A stretch of DNA of 64,000 nucleotides. Origin: Siphonodentalium dalli. Lineage: Eukaryota > Mollusca > Scaphopoda > Gadilida > Siphonodentaliidae. The position numbers and the translations under genes were made by a program. The notes beneath the pieces were generated by a model. It was not told the origin of the DNA and did not search any database. It saw only the letters and a list, made by a program, of their open reading frames with translations. The stretch covers positions 181,694,556-181,758,555 of the forward strand of contig CP136067.1 in assembly GCA_032622095.1 (NCBI GenBank), in the 5' to 3' direction. Of this stretch, positions 45,881 through 58,666 are shown piece after piece (the stretch's first letter is position 1; each line of letters starts with the position of its first letter).

Positions 45881-47852
45881 GAATCGACGAAAGTCCAGTG
45901 TTTGTACGAAATATTGAAGAACCGTTATACTTTAAAATACTTCAACAATGACTCTGATGGTGCTTGTATATTTATCGACCTACTCCATCGACTGATCTTT
46001 GGAACTTTGCTGGGATTAACAAAGTGAGCATGTTTGCATTTTTATTTTAGGCTTGGGTGATTATCAGTCTATGTAAACATTCACTTAGAGTCATACTAAC
46101 TTCAGAGTTCAGACCCCTCGCTACGCTATGTCTGACCGCTGCCGGCATGCGTATTTTCTTAACTAAATCGAACATGTTTTATGGAAGTGTTTTGTCAGTT
46201 ACAGATCTAGACAATTTTCGAATGAACATGGATAGTTCAGTTTCTTAGAATCATGCAGAATCAATTGTAACCTACAACATTCTCAAATAAATAAATGTGC
46301 GATCTCTTCACATTATGTGTAGATGCTGGCAGTGGTAGGTCCTTCGTAGGGGACCGAACTCTGCATGGAGCTTGATTCCATCATTGGTAACAGCATATAT
46401 AATTGTTCCGTCATCATAGTATAATGAGCTGATTACACTGAGCGTCATTTAGTCACACTGATTGGCAGCGACTGCACGAGGGTAAGTTCATGCATTGAAC
46501 ATCACACAGGGGCAGCTGTTGATCGACCGGCTGTCCCTTCCCACTCGGCTGCGACGACTTAAGTACACCAGCCCTCGTCAAGATGCCGGCAGTACAGCCC
46601 GGGAGAGGTATGAGAGACGCCCAGACCACCCCTTCCCGCTGGAATCCTGACTGATGTCACCCAGACAGCTTGCGGCGACTTCGTGGTGGAAATGGACACA
46701 CTTCCTCCAACGACACAGGAGTATCATCACAGCCCGGTGTCTTCCATCTCCAATACCAGCAACAACATCCATCGGAGAACAATTTAAAATAGCCGCAGAA
46801 ATCACAGCCTTCGACGCCGCCAGTTCCCAGCCATCTCAAACAACAACAACCGAGTGACACAAAAAAACAGGCAAAAATAAGAAAAAAAATAAAGAAACAA
46901 TGTCTAGATAATTTTCATCTTCATCCTTCTCCTGTCACGTGTGATGTTATACCATGCCCATGACCACTTCAAAATTTTCCACGTGGGTTGTAGGGAAGGG
47001 GTGCCGCCCCTTCCAAATCTTCCCGGGTTCACCCCAATTCCCCAAAATAAAGGAAAGGTGATATTGAAACGAATTTTAGTTGCTGAACAACATATCAATA
47101 ATATACTTGCCAAGTACACCACACAAATTGGGCGAGTGTAATCCACATGTTTACGATTTCCAGTTGCCATGCGGCTGGTATCTCAAAAAGCACCTTATGT
47201 CCACAGGAATGCAGGGACAATGTCAGGAAACGCTATAGCCAGTAAATAAAGGGAAGACGAGGGTGCATTCAGTGACAAATCAGCAGATCGAAATTTCACG
47301 TATACCGTATGGGGACTTCCCGGTAACACAATTGATCGCACGGTGCGTTAATGCTATACACAATGCTTTCATTTATCATGACATGTTTACTGACGTGCAC
47401 ACTCCCCATTCAAAAGATAATGGCATGTCATGTCCTGTTGCAGTTGTTTTTCAAGAGAAAGAACTCTAAAGTTACGCTATTTGAAGCGGCTCTTAGGCTA
47501 CACTGGTGTAAATACTATAGACAGCTAAAAAGTTTCACAGTTAAAAAAACACGATGCGCAGAGACAGCGCACTGTATGAATGCACGCATATAAGAACAGT
47601 TTTATATTTGCTTTGTTAACTGTAATAATTCAGTTATTAAATGATAAAACAGTCAGGCTTGTCTGATCACAGTGAACCAGAGACGTTCAAATTGACTGAG
47701 AGTGTTTCTTTCATTCAAAACAACGTCACGGATGATGTTGACTCCATGGCAACGTCTCATGCAGATCATGCGATCACCATGTTGCACTGAGTGCATGCAG
47801 GAGGTGAAAGGAGGATAACTCTATCTAGTCTATAGTCGCTTTAAAATGGCTA
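45881..47852. other. Unassigned; GC-richer insert at 46440-46900 ending in an A-rich tail
   Basis: 46440-46860 is richer in G and C than its surroundings and ends in CACAAAAAAACAGGC and an A-rich run (46859-46900), as a retroposed sequence might. The ORFs there (46578-46857, both strands) have no recognisable domain. Nothing is assigned to 46901-47852. Confidence 0.4.
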
Positions 47853-48311
47853 TGGGAATCAGAGAGCTAAATATGTTCCAGAGTCGGGGAGCGAATACAC
47901 CGTGGAATGCTAAAGGTGAAGGTAACTGAAGAATGACCTTCACCTGATACATGTGACACGTTATTAAAGGATGACATCGTATTTATTTTATTTGTACATC
48001 ATATCTAAATAATTTAAACTGGTGAATTAATGGGGGAATGGATTTTTTGTGAGTGGGAAATTGATTTAACTAGCTGCTGTAGTTCTGGGTTTTTCCTAAC
48101 CAAATTTGACTGTGGGATAGCCCTGTCGTACACTTGGGGATTTATTTAAAAAAGTAAACACATTACCTATGATTTTTCTTGCATTTTCGAGATCAACTGG
48201 TGTCAATCTAGCTGGATAAACACTACTGGAATAGCCTGTAGGCTTCAATTCAGAGAATTCTGTCGAAACGTTAACACTGTCGCCTATGGGAAACCATTTA
48301 GTACAGTGATT
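47853..48311 (+). repeat. Dispersed module B, copy 3
   Basis: Same orientation as copy 2. The complement reads LAFHGVFAPRLWNIFSSL near its start. In this locus module A lies downstream (48735-49190) rather than upstream. Confidence 0.75.
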
Positions 48312-48516
48312 CCTATGAGAAAAATTTGAATTTTACGAAATTTCACGTCTCGCCATGACAAGTTGTTAATTTCATATTTTCAAATGATAATGGCGACATG
48401 TTGGACATATTTAAAGAAGAAATTCCTGGATCCGTATGTAGATAGTAAAGAAAGTGATAAATTTGGGAATTATGCATGGGCAGTAGGTGCCATGAGGAGG
48501 GTCATGGGGTCTAAAG

Positions 48517-48647
48517 CCCCCCCCCCCCCCAAAAAAACTTCGAGGTGTGCTAGGGGGAAGCTGACAATGGTTGACCTGACAGCTTCCGGCACCCAGTAGC
48601 CCCTATCGGGGATCGTAGCCCCATCCCAAGTTGGGGGGGGGGGGGGG
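48517..48647. repeat. 14-C run and 15-G run facing each other
   Basis: C14 at 48517-48530 and G15 at 48633-48647, about 100 bp apart. They could pair as hairpin arms or form G-quadruplex structures; run lengths may be inaccurate in assembly. Confidence 0.8.
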
Positions 48648-48734
48648 TGATTGCATCAACACTAGAGTTACTGCCGTGCAAGACTCATGGCAGGTCTGTT
48701 AAACAGACATTATGTCCTGCCATCTGATAAATCC

Positions 48735-49190
48735 GCATGTCCGGGGCTTTGTCTGATGTTGTATCATTATGTTTAGATATTTCAATTGACTTATGGTTGC
48801 TTCATATTGATATTAAAGTATTTTTAATTTAAATTTTCTGTTAATTTTGATAAATTTGTATTATAAATTGCAAAGTTCTGCACGAAAATGGTTAAAATTG
48901 GACAAGATATAACTCAAAATGTAAACTAATATTTCCTCTTCAATGTAGTAATATTATGTTGTATAAGGGCATATTTCAGTTTGTACGAGATACATCAGCT
49001 AGTAAAATTGAAAAAAGATCTTAATTTTTTGGTTTTATTTTGACGATTGACACTAGTTTTCAGGAGGCCTCATATTGAAAAAATAAAACCAACACTGCCC
49101 GATATAACCCATTTTTTGTTTCAGTAAGGTCTATATTTGGATACAATACTATAAGAAACGCTGTATGGTGCACACATACATATATATGAG
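48735..49190 (+). repeat. Dispersed module A, copy 2
   Basis: See 41590-42057. The similarity ends near the ACATACATATATA string at the right edge of both copies. Confidence 0.75.
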
Positions 49191-50192
49191 GTCCCAATAC
49201 AGTAAGGACAACTCTAAAGCCAAATTGCGTAAGGATATCACAAACTCCATGCAGGGTTACCTCCCTTGATGACTCGGTAAAACCGCTGCTAGTGGTAATA
49301 TTTTACCCACAATTGGTGGACTTCCGCGAAATTAAGATATATTCTAAGCGAACAGAGCAACATGCTACCCTGTTAAGCACAAAATATCCAACAAAATTTG
49401 GGTAAATTTTGAACCTTAAGTTTGAATAGTCCCACTAAAACCAAAGAACTATATTTCGAAAAGGTGTGATTCGGTTATCCGATTATTTTATCATCACAAA
49501 AGTCTAAACGCACGTGTACGACATTGTCACAACTCGCATGAATACATCATGTAAGAAAACTCGAGCAAAAAGTCTCACCCCCTTTCTTTTCCTCCCCCTT
49601 TTTAATTTTTCTTGGGGTGCCTCCCCTTCAGGTCTGGGGCACCCTGGACCCAATCCAGAGTACTCCCGAATTCCCGATGGATGTCCCTGGAAAGTCCCGC
49701 CACTGTAATGCATAAGACATGATTGATTACTACTTAGTACTTACTAGTAACCGTTTAATGTTACTTTATCAATTACTTACCAATTAATTTCAATTTCTCC
49801 TAAAAGTTAAAATCATTATTTACAACCCTTCCCGTCTGATCTAAACCACTCCCTCACTTATAGGGGACCGGGCATGTCCTCAAAGAGAAGACTTCATATA
49901 AGCCCTCGGGCTTGTTGCCTGATCCTCGTTTCCATATATTTACTCTTCTATTTAGCATATGTCATCTGTATATAGTATATTATTTGTTTATGTTTAATAT
50001 ATTTGTTTGGATTCCAGGATTTGGAAAAAAATGGTTTACACTAATTAATTTCATAACTTATACAATTATTCAGTATTTTTCCTTTTCGTCTTTAAATTGT
50101 TTTAATATTGATGGGTTTTTTTGCTATTGCATTTGGTCTATGTAGTACGTATATTGGCTACAGCTTATATTATAAATATTTAATATTTCGTT
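49191..50192. other. No gene seen
   Basis: AT-rich with a C/T-rich patch (49575-49700). The 77-residue ORF at 49912-50145 is hydrophobic, aromatic-rich low-complexity sequence without a recognised domain. Confidence 0.4.
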
Positions 50193-51690
50193 TTGGAAAT
50201 CACTGGCGCAGAGCAACGAAAAGTTGAGCAGTTCATGAGTCGTCTTGACATGTGGGATAAGAGTGACTATCGAACGATTCAAGGAAACAAGAAAATAGTA
50301 GAAATGGTCGCACTGGATATGCAGCCGATGTCAATTGTGGAAGATTCTGGGTTCAAATATTTTACAGAGTGGGCTCAACCATGTTACCAGTCGCCAACAC
50401 AAAAAGATTTGAGGTCCACCATGATTCCAAAGCTATACAATGAAATGAAAACAGATATCAGACAATTTGAAATGGTGGATATTGTCAGTATAACACAGAT
50501 CATTGGACTTCTCGCGCAAATGAGGCGTATATGGCAGTAACTGGTCATTTTCTGACAGCTGCGAGATTTCTGCCTGGATGTTGCTCACATGACAGAAAGC
50601 CACACTGCTGCCAACATATCTCGAGAACTTATCAATACTATGAACAGATGGACTGGAGAGAACACAAAAGCAAAAATTTACGTAGTATCTGACAATGCAG
50701 CCAATATTCAAGCAGCATGTCGCCTCCACTAAACTGTTCCGCGCACACCATGCAGCTCGTGATAAAAGATTTACTGGAGCTCAAAATGTTACTGGCAAAT
50801 CTCAGAATATAGTGACACATTTTCACCATTCTGCAAAGTCTGCACATTTATTAGCGGAGATGCAAGCAACAATGCACATGCCTCAGCATAAACTAAAGAC
50901 GAGGTCTGAAACATGGTGGAATTAAACATATCACATGCTGGAACGAATAGTGGTGCAGAAGAAACCACTGAACGCTGTTATCGCATCCATACCGAAAGTT
51001 ACTAACTTGAACGCATATGAACGGAACACTGCAGAAGAGTATGATCAAGTACTGCGACCATTTGATGAGGCTACTACAATTGTCAGCAACACGATGCACC
51101 ACTCTCTCGCTCGTCATTCCGGTTCTCAATACACTGTGTGAGGAGATGAAATTGGTTGAACTAATATTCACAAACGCTGGCCCAATTACGAGAATGATAA
51201 GCTCTTCTATAGCCCAACAGTAGTTGATCCGAGATTCAAGCATTATGCATTTTCTGATAGTGTGAAAATGTCTGCCAGGGTGTCACTATTGGATGGAGCT
51301 GTTGAAGCTTATGAGGACATACAGAAACGTGATCAACAAGATAATCAAGATAATCTAAACAAGCAAAATGTGGCTACAGAGCATGAAAGTCCAAGTGGAC
51401 CAAGTACTAGCCAGCCGATATCGACAGTCAATCAACCGAAACGTGACTTTTGTAGACTATTCAAAAAGAAAGTTGCCGAGAAACAATTGACACTGCCAAA
51501 CGCATCACGGTTGAAAACGCATCACGAAAACTTTCCGAACATTGCAACACTTGCTCGACTATACCAGGGGATTCCCATCACTTCCGTACTGAGCAAACGG
51601 ATTTTCAGCAAAGCGTGTTTGGTTATTTCGGACAGGAGGTGTAATCCTGAAACCAGCACATGCAGAACAATTAGTTTTCCTAAAGCATAG
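50193..51690 (+). pseudogene. hAT-superfamily (ZBED-like) transposase fossil
   Basis: The first frame (50193-50540) reads VEMVALDMQPMSIVEDSGF and PCYQSPTQKDLRSTMIPKLY, the region after the BED finger in ZBED/hAT proteins. Further pieces in shifted frames: TDHWTSRANEAYMAVTGHFL (about 50497-50560), VVSDNAANIQAACRLH, a YHMLERIVVQKKPL segment (50927-50970), VVDPRFKHYAFSD (about 51220), and the C-terminal dimerisation motif FPNIATLARLYQGIPITSVL then RIFSKACLVISDRR near 51600. Several stops and frameshifts interrupt it; the BED zinc finger and terminal repeats were not found. Non-functional. Confidence 0.8.
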
Positions 51691-52020
51691 CTTAAGGTTA
51701 AAGTAATAGAGTGAGTAAAATAGTATTGACATAATTTGACAAATAGCGACAGTTGACAGGGCTATAAGTATAAGTGACTGTTTCAGTGACAAAACTTACC
51801 ACTTATACACACCATAATTACCATATTTTCATGCATATCTTTGATTCTTTGCTTGAGCAATTATAGCACAAAAAGGACAGTGAGGGGGGTTAAGTAACCA
51901 AGTTTGAATGGGGACTTTCATGCAAATCCGCAGAGCGAAAGTTACAGAGTTGCAAATACTTCTGAGTGTGACTTGATGTGGTATTGAAAACAATGGTTAT
52001 TTAGTGTGAATAATATTTAT
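51691..52020. other. No gene seen
   Basis: Spacer between the hAT fossil and the minisatellite. Nothing recognised. Confidence 0.4.
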
Positions 52021-52023
52021 TTA

Positions 52024-52870
52024 TAAAGTCAGATTTCCGCGTTATAAAGTCAGAACTCCGAGTTATAAAGTCAGAATTCCTAGTTAATAAGACATAATTC
52101 CGAGTTATAAAGTCAAAATTCCGAGTTTGTAAAGATAGAATTCCGAGTTTATAAAGTCAGAATTCCGAGTTATAAAGTCAGAATACCTAGTTCATAAAGT
52201 CAGAATTATGAGTTATAAAGACAGAATTCCGAGTTTAATGTCAGCATTCCGAGTTAAAAAGGCAGAATTCAGAGCTTATAAAGACAGAATTCAGAGCTTA
52301 TAAAGACAGAATTCCAAGTTGATAAAGTCACAATTTCGCGTTAAAAGGACAGACTTCCGAGTTTATAAAGACAGAATTCCAAGTTGATAAAGTCACAATT
52401 CCGAGTTTTAAAGTCACAATTCCGAGTTAAAAAGAGAGAATTCCGAGTTAAAAAGACAGAATTCGGAGTTATAAAGTCAGAATTCCTAGGTTCTAAAAGA
52501 CAGAATTCCGAGTTAAAAAGACAGAATTCCGAGTTAAAAAGACAGAATTCCGAGCTTATAAAGACAGAATTCCGAGTTTATAAAGATAGAATATCAAGTT
52601 GATAAAGTCACAATTCCGAATTATAAAGTCACAATTCCGAGTTAAAAAGATAGAATTCCGAGTTAAAAAGACAGAATTCCGAGTTAATAAGACAGAATTC
52701 TGAGTTATAAAGTCAGAATTCCGAGGTTCTAAAAGACAGAATTCCGAGTTAAAAAGACAGAATTCCAAGTTAATAAGACAGAATTCCGAGTTATAAAGTC
52801 AGAATTCCGAGTTTATAAAGTCAGAATTCCGAGTTTATAAAGTCAGAATTCCGAGTTTATAAAGGCATAA
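52024..52870. repeat. Degenerate minisatellite of 19-22 bp units
   Basis: About 40 imperfect copies of CAGAATTCCGAGTTATAAAG and variants (AAAAAGA, TTTATAAAG). Units vary in length, so no frame is conserved. ORFs within it (52384-52602, 52556-52768) are repeat artefacts. Confidence 0.9.
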
Positions 52871-52895
52871 TTCTTAGACATAAAGTCAGAATACC

Positions 52896-53255
52896 CAGCC
52901 TGTTCTCCCGAAAGCAGCCCATTAACTGTTTATAATAGAACTTATTTTAGGCAGATAATCTGCTTAGTATAAAACATTTTGAGTCGATAATGTACTGAAA
53001 ATAGGAAACTTTTAGTCACATTATCGAATCATAATGAAGTTATTCTAAGCAGACAATGACACAAGTAAGCCATCTCATGTCTTTTCTAGCCTGTTCTCCC
53101 GAACACCAGCACATTATCTGCTTAACATATAAATTGTTTGTAGATAATCTGCTTAGAATTGCCACATTTTAAGTCGATAATATGCTGAAAATGGCAATAT
53201 TTTAGTCACTTCGACTCATAATGAGGCGATTGATTCTAAGCAGATTATGTGCGGA
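52896..53255. repeat. Tandem duplication of about 190 bp
   Basis: AGCCTGTTCTCCCGAA starts at 52896 and 53089. Each copy contains GATAATCTGCTTAG and, inverted, CTAAGCAGA, with AGTCGATAAT between. Confidence 0.8.
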
Positions 53256-53943
53256 TAACGTGACAAATAGTATTGCGTGGAGTGCCGTGGCCAATGACGG
53301 TCGTCTACCCGGCACCCCTGACTGACAGAATACAGGCAATAATGGCTACATAAATAATTTAAATATATCACTACAATTTTCAGATTAAATTTATATTTTA
53401 ATTGGATTTAGATATGGATATAGAATGCAGCGAATAAACAATATGTTTTAGATGTATGGATAGAAATGGATATGAATGAATATGCAACGGTCAATGTTCC
53501 CAATAACAAGTTTTAGAGTATGTTTTGGCTGCATTTACTAAGGGGAATTTAATACGAATTTGCTCACATACAAAATGAAGTCTGTTCAACAGTCGTTTAG
53601 AACAATAATCATCTGTTCTTTAAAAAACAAACTCCAGCGAGCTAACTTATGAATAATTATATTAAATGTATTATTTGTTTATTAACTGTCAATCGAATTC
53701 CTTTAGTATATACAGCCAGGCATTGGGCGAGATTTTGCAGGCTATAAGTCTTAGTACTCGGGTAAATTAATGTGAGGCAATTTCATCATTTAAGGTAAGT
53801 GACCAATAGACTATATATATTTGAAATATGTTTATCATGTGTGTGTACAATCAGGGCAGAGTTTCTTTTTGCATTCATTTATTGGAATACTGATTGATCA
53901 AATTCTACACACATCAGTTTTGTTATAGGTTTCTCGACTCTAA
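53256..53943. other. No gene seen
   Basis: AT-rich spacer. Nothing recognised. Confidence 0.4.
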
Positions 53944-54030
53944 GGCCCGATTCATCATCTCAGGTTTAAACCTGGTCTACGTAAAACTCTAGGTTTAAAC
54001 CGCCGTGAGTCAGCAAAATCCGTGGTTTAA

Positions 54031-54102
54031 CGCGTTGACTGCCGACAACGTGTTATCTCGTACTTTTTGCATGTAATTGAATGGGAGTCGGCAGTCAATG
54101 TG
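54031..54102. mobile_element. 72-bp TTAA-flanked mini-element
   Basis: TTAA at 54027-54030 and 54103-54106 flank inverted ends (CGCGTTGACTGCCGAC and, complemented, CACATTGACTGCCGAC). A very short MITE or solo-TIR remnant. Confidence 0.65.
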
Positions 54103-54128
54103 TTAAACCCGCGACCACAGGTCTAAGT

Positions 54129-54463
54129 GACGCATTCGTCATCTCTGGTTTAAACCTGGTCCAGCCAGACCAGTGGTTTAGCAGTAGTGTCTCTGTATCG
54201 TCGAGATAAATAATCGTACTTTCCTAATGCGGACCGCCTCGTTTTATTGATTGCGAAAATCAATAATTACGACAGCGACCATATTTTGATTGGAAATTTA
54301 TAAGCGAGAAGCACTCACACCTATAAAGCGTGTGGGGATAAGTTTTTTCAATTTCGATCTTTTGTTTGCATTTTATAAGCTTAAACCGACAACTAAACCA
54401 TCTAATTCGGCGGTCCAGCTAAACCAGCTTTACCGAGGCTAAACGTGAGATGACGAATCCGTC
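54129..54463. mobile_element. Nested TIR element related to its host
   Basis: The ends GACGCATTCGTCATCTC and GAGATGACGAATCCGTC closely resemble the outer element's ends, so a relative appears to have inserted into, or been duplicated inside, the 53944-55582 element. Confidence 0.65.
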
Positions 54464-55582
54464 TTTTCTTCATCGCGGTTTAGAATTGTCAAACAATCAA
54501 TACTTGTGGCACATAGTTTGCAATCCTAAACTTGTATTGCTATATGAGTCAAATTTGATAACGTATTTTGATGTAGATCATGCCACAAAGCTCTACTCTG
54601 GCTCCGCCCATACATTCCCATAATATTCCACCAGTTCAAAACCTGGGAACTTTTTGATTTTCTGCATGACGGAAAATTTATTACATTGAAAAAAAGCAAC
54701 GCATGTAATACATTTCTTTATTAAAAGCTGTGCCTCTATATAGTTGCCCACTTCAAACAGTTCAGATGCTACCTCTGGTGTGTACTCATAAGCACATTGC
54801 TTTTACTTGACTGACCTCTTGGTCCAGGATTGACTCGATTATGGAGCCTTTATTCAGCGTCAGAGGGGCCTGCGGCCCCTTCGTGCGACATGAGCCTGTG
54901 TCACATTAGCGCACATTTTGATCATTTGAACATTTTAATTTTAAAACAATTTTAATTAAATTTAAAACAAACAAATATTAATATAAATTTTAAATATTGT
55001 TTCTTGTTAGATACAACTCCTTACTCAATTTAACAACAAATTGTTTTCATTTTTTAAAATTAAATTTTTTCTTATTTTTAAATCAGTTTTAGAACAGTTG
55101 CGAACAGAAAAACGGACATACTTATATATAGCTCCTATACCATTTAATATATACAGATATACATGTAAATACACCAATTTTTTTCTTTGCGGGTAAAGCA
55201 TCTTGCAGAAAATCAATCACCAACAAAGTGATAAACAGCGCGTGAAGTTCGTGTTGAGAGACACGCCCTTTGTCAGATTGATTTAAACCCAAAAAGTTAT
55301 CGGATTAATGGTCCATGAGCGATACTCATTTCTCAATGAATAAATCGTGCACGCGTTCGCGATGATTTATGACATGTCAATAACCATTATATCGGCTTGC
55401 CCTTTGGTCCGATACCTAAGAGGGTAGTTTGACTGTATGCTCATATCACTAAAACGAGTTGTCAATTAGTTGGTAAATGAACGACAAAAACGCCCCCTTA
55501 GACCCGGTTTGGTTGGACCGCCATTGTAGGGTTAAACCAGGTTTAAACTCGGAGGTTTAAACCGGAGATGACGAATCCGGCC

Positions 55583-56190
55583 TTGTAGTTTTGTTCTATT
55601 TGTATTGCTGAATTAGTGCATGACCTGAGCATAAATTGAATAATTTGATGTCATTTGACTTGCGGATTGTTGTTGTAGCATGCGTTTGTTCTTCTCTTGT
55701 GAACATATTCTGAAAATTCTTCCAAAACTGATGTCTTAGTCCACCATATATTCTCATATAATAGTAAACTATACCTTTATCATGAATACATGTATATGTC
55801 AGATTTAAACAAGGAAAAATGCCGGCTATTATAACATATTCGTAATTCTTATGAGAAGCATTTCATAATGCGAAGGAATCATTTTTTTAAATTTAACCCA
55901 CATCGCATCATTTTAACCACACTTTTCCGTTTACACAGTGTGATAAATATATCGACCACTGATGGGAGTCTCCATATAAAACACAACGATGACTTCCGCT
56001 GCACTAAGCTTTCCCCTTCACACCGTACGGTGTCACAGGACAACGTGCTGTTAAGTGCATAATATCAATAAACCAGATCGGGCGGCGGAGAAAGTGTGAA
56101 GGGAACTAAGGGTGAAGAGAACTGCACAATGCATTCCGACCATCCTACCCGGCCTGCGGCCGGAAACTACACAACAAGGGCGGCGGAGAA
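55583..56190. other. No gene seen
   Basis: The 64-residue ORF at 55868-56062 has no recognised domain. Nothing else is assigned. Confidence 0.4.
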
Positions 56191-56193
56191 CAG

Positions 56194-56316
56194 TATTGGA
56201 TAGATCATCTCAACCAGTGTCTTCATAATTAAGACGGCCGGCGTGTGTCTTGTTTTGGGAGTGATAAACGCTACTCACGAGCGCGGAGACACGAGTGAGA
56301 TGATCTATCCAATTTA
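56194..56316. repeat. Hairpin before the 77-bp array
   Basis: TTGGATAGATCATCTCA and TGAGATGATCTATCCAA are perfect complements at the two edges, enclosing about 85 bp rich in CG. Confidence 0.8.
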
Positions 56317-56326
56317 GACGATATAT

Positions 56327-56710
56327 GTATAAACCCAGTGATAACGGGCCGATTAATTACATGGGTTTAATATGAACTCGCCAGTGTACATGTCATTCTG
56401 TCGAAAGTAACCCCGTGATAACGGGACGATTAATTAAATGGGATTAATATGAACTCGCCAGTGTACATGTCATTCTGTAGAAAGTAACCCCGTGATAACG
56501 GGACGATTAATTAAATGGGATTAATATGAACTCGCCAGTGTACATGTCATTCTGTAGAAAGTAACCCCATGATAACGGGCCGATTAATTAAATGGGATTA
56601 ATATGAACTCGCCAGTGTACATGTCATTCTGTAGAAAGTAACCCCATGATAACGGGCCGATTAATTAAATGGGATTAATATGAACTCGCCAGTGTACATG
56701 TCATTCTGTA
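56327..56710. repeat. 77-bp satellite, array 1 (about 5 units)
   Basis: Units GAAAGTAACCCCGTGATAAC... at 56403, 56480, 56557 and 56634 plus a partial first unit. It is directly followed by the hairpin-ended dispersed repeat. Confidence 0.9.
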
Positions 56711-56711
56711 T

Positions 56712-57290
56712 AGGATATTCCCCGAGCTGTCGGGAATTCGGAGAAATAATTCACCGAGGCGAAGCCGATGTGCTTATTTGGACGAATGGCCGACAGCGAG
56801 GGGAATATCTGGCTTAATCCTCAGTATTTAACGAATAACAAGACGAAATTTAATTTTACCTATAGTATTACTTTGAAATTTGTCAATGACATTACAATGT
56901 ATGATATATTCAACTAAAAGTCAATAAAAGTTTTAACAAAAAATGTGAACATGACCATTAAACAATTTCCGAATCTGTCAGACAAATAAAGATTTGTACG
57001 CAAATTCAGTTGCCACTTTAAATAGTGATCTGGAGATTTGGAATTAAAATTGTCATTAAAAATGTGTCAATCGCCCCCCCCCCCCCCGCCCCATGAAATA
57101 TGGCAAATCCTGTTATATATCCTACTTAGCTGTGCATTTATAAACCAATATGAACACAATATTTATGACTCACATTATGTTATATCTCAGATAACACATG
57201 GGCGGAAGTCTAATTGACACCAGTGCATATGTGCATGGACACCTTCCAGTTACAACAAACATTTAATTTGCTTGGCCTGATACTGCTCGT
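56712..57290 (+). repeat. Dispersed repeat, second copy (see 3830-4405)
   Basis: Starts with the terminal hairpin GGATATTCCCCGAGCTGTCG / CGACAGCGAGGGGAATATC (56712-56812) and runs to CTTGGCCTGAT. It carries a long C-run (57067-57088) where the other copy has a G-run. The ORF 57214-57399 overlaps its right edge and is not supported. Confidence 0.75.
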
Positions 57291-58355
57291 CCTCGCTGCA
57301 TTGTCACAAATCAAAATTGTCGCATTGAGTTGGTATGCACTGAGCCGCGTTGACAATCCAGTTATGATGAGTGGTTATCGGGATATCAGTTATAGGTAGC
57401 CCCAAACATGATATTGCCTTTGTCGCCGATTAGCTTACCCCACGCTTTAATCTAATTAATTAACACGTCGTTCTCGGGCGCATTTGTAAATTGAATGTGA
57501 GAAGAGTGAATTTTGTCAGTAAAACGTGACGTGACCAAACTCCGCATTCGAACAGACAATGAAGTAATTTTCTAAACTTTCTGTGTCGACGTTATCTAAA
57601 TGGATATTACATAGTTATGTTATCAGCATGGCGTTCATTTTATAAGCGAAATAAACATCACAAGCACCCGGAGGTAAATGACAATCCAGCCGATGATCAA
57701 ACTGATGTTTTCCGTTAATATTGGAATACAAAAATCTTTCGATGAGTCGTTTTCGTATTGTACTGTTTATCTGATTTATTTCCATGAATTCGAAGTTGGA
57801 TTTACAAGGAGTTCTTGACCAACGTAAGTTATCGAATGAGGTTTATTTACTATAAATATATAGTAGTCGTTACCCGTATAAAACGATCTTCAATTTCAGC
57901 ATTTTGACATCAAATTCTTAACATTTTATTAAAATCCATGTAATCAACGTAACTAATCCACTTAAGTTATAGTGTGGTGTACCCGACACTACGAACTGAT
58001 TTGGATTATCAACATTTAAATATTTAGCATTTACCAGAAAATTATATCGTGCGAGTGATTCCGTGTTATAAGAAGGCTCCACCTTCGTAAGTTTTTCATT
58101 ATTAGAACAAGTCTCAAATACAATGCAAATGTGTCGTTAAAGATACGGGCGGCGTTGGCGGTGGCTATGCTGTTAAAATATTCACATCCGTCAAAAACCC
58201 CAATAAATAGTGAAATATACACAGACTTTGTTCTTATAGCAATCAGAAATATGACATAAGCAGTATGTTATTGTCGATTTCTTCCCCTTTGGCATGTAAA
58301 CAAAAGTAAAACATGTTACGTTTTCTGGCTTTTGTTTAGATCCGGATATGGTAAA
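57291..58355. other. No gene seen
   Basis: Short ORFs only (58031-58222 minus). AT-rich, no domains. Confidence 0.4.
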
Positions 58356-58410
58356 CATAAAGAGCGTTATTTATTACTGTTTTCCTGATATGGAAATAAT
58401 AAAGAGCGTT
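58356..58410 (+). other. Paired 13-bp motif, 58.4 kb
   Basis: CATAAAGAGCGTT (58356-58368) and AATAAAGAGCGTT (58398-58410), 42 bp apart. The intervening TTACTGTTTTCCTGATATGG also occurs near 24.13 kb on the minus strand. Confidence 0.7.
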
Positions 58411-58666
58411 TATATCATTGTGTATGAATAACCTATCGAATTGCTCTGTGTTATGTAAGCAGAGCACAACTTGTGTGTGTTTACGTACACCATCGTACGA
58501 AAATATAGTCGAATTTTAACAACTAATACAACCAGTATTAAACATATTTCGCAATAAATATGTTTTGAATGTTTGATACGCATAATGGCTTTTCGTGGAT
58601 ATGTTCAGATTAACACAACACCGCGAAAAAGACAAATTAAAAAATATATAATGGTAGTATTTGTTA

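Larger units (their letters stand above)
53944..55582. mobile_element. 1.64-kb TIR element with nested insertions
   Basis: The ends GGCCCGATTCATCATCTC and GAGATGACGAATCCGGCC are inverted; subterminal GGTTTAAACC blocks repeat on both sides. No transposase frame is visible. It contains two smaller elements (54031-54102 and 54129-54463). Confidence 0.7.

Noticed and set aside
45684-45917. ORF conserved with 13.7-14.0 kb
   Set aside because: The matching copy has stops in the same frame, so similarity reflects a DNA repeat and not a coding constraint.
46578-46860. Overlapping ORFs in the GC-richer patch
   Set aside because: Open on several frames because of base composition; no domain in any.
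57214-57399. 61-residue ORF with a hydrophobic stretch
   Set aside because: It straddles the edge of a dispersed repeat, and the other copy does not keep the frame.
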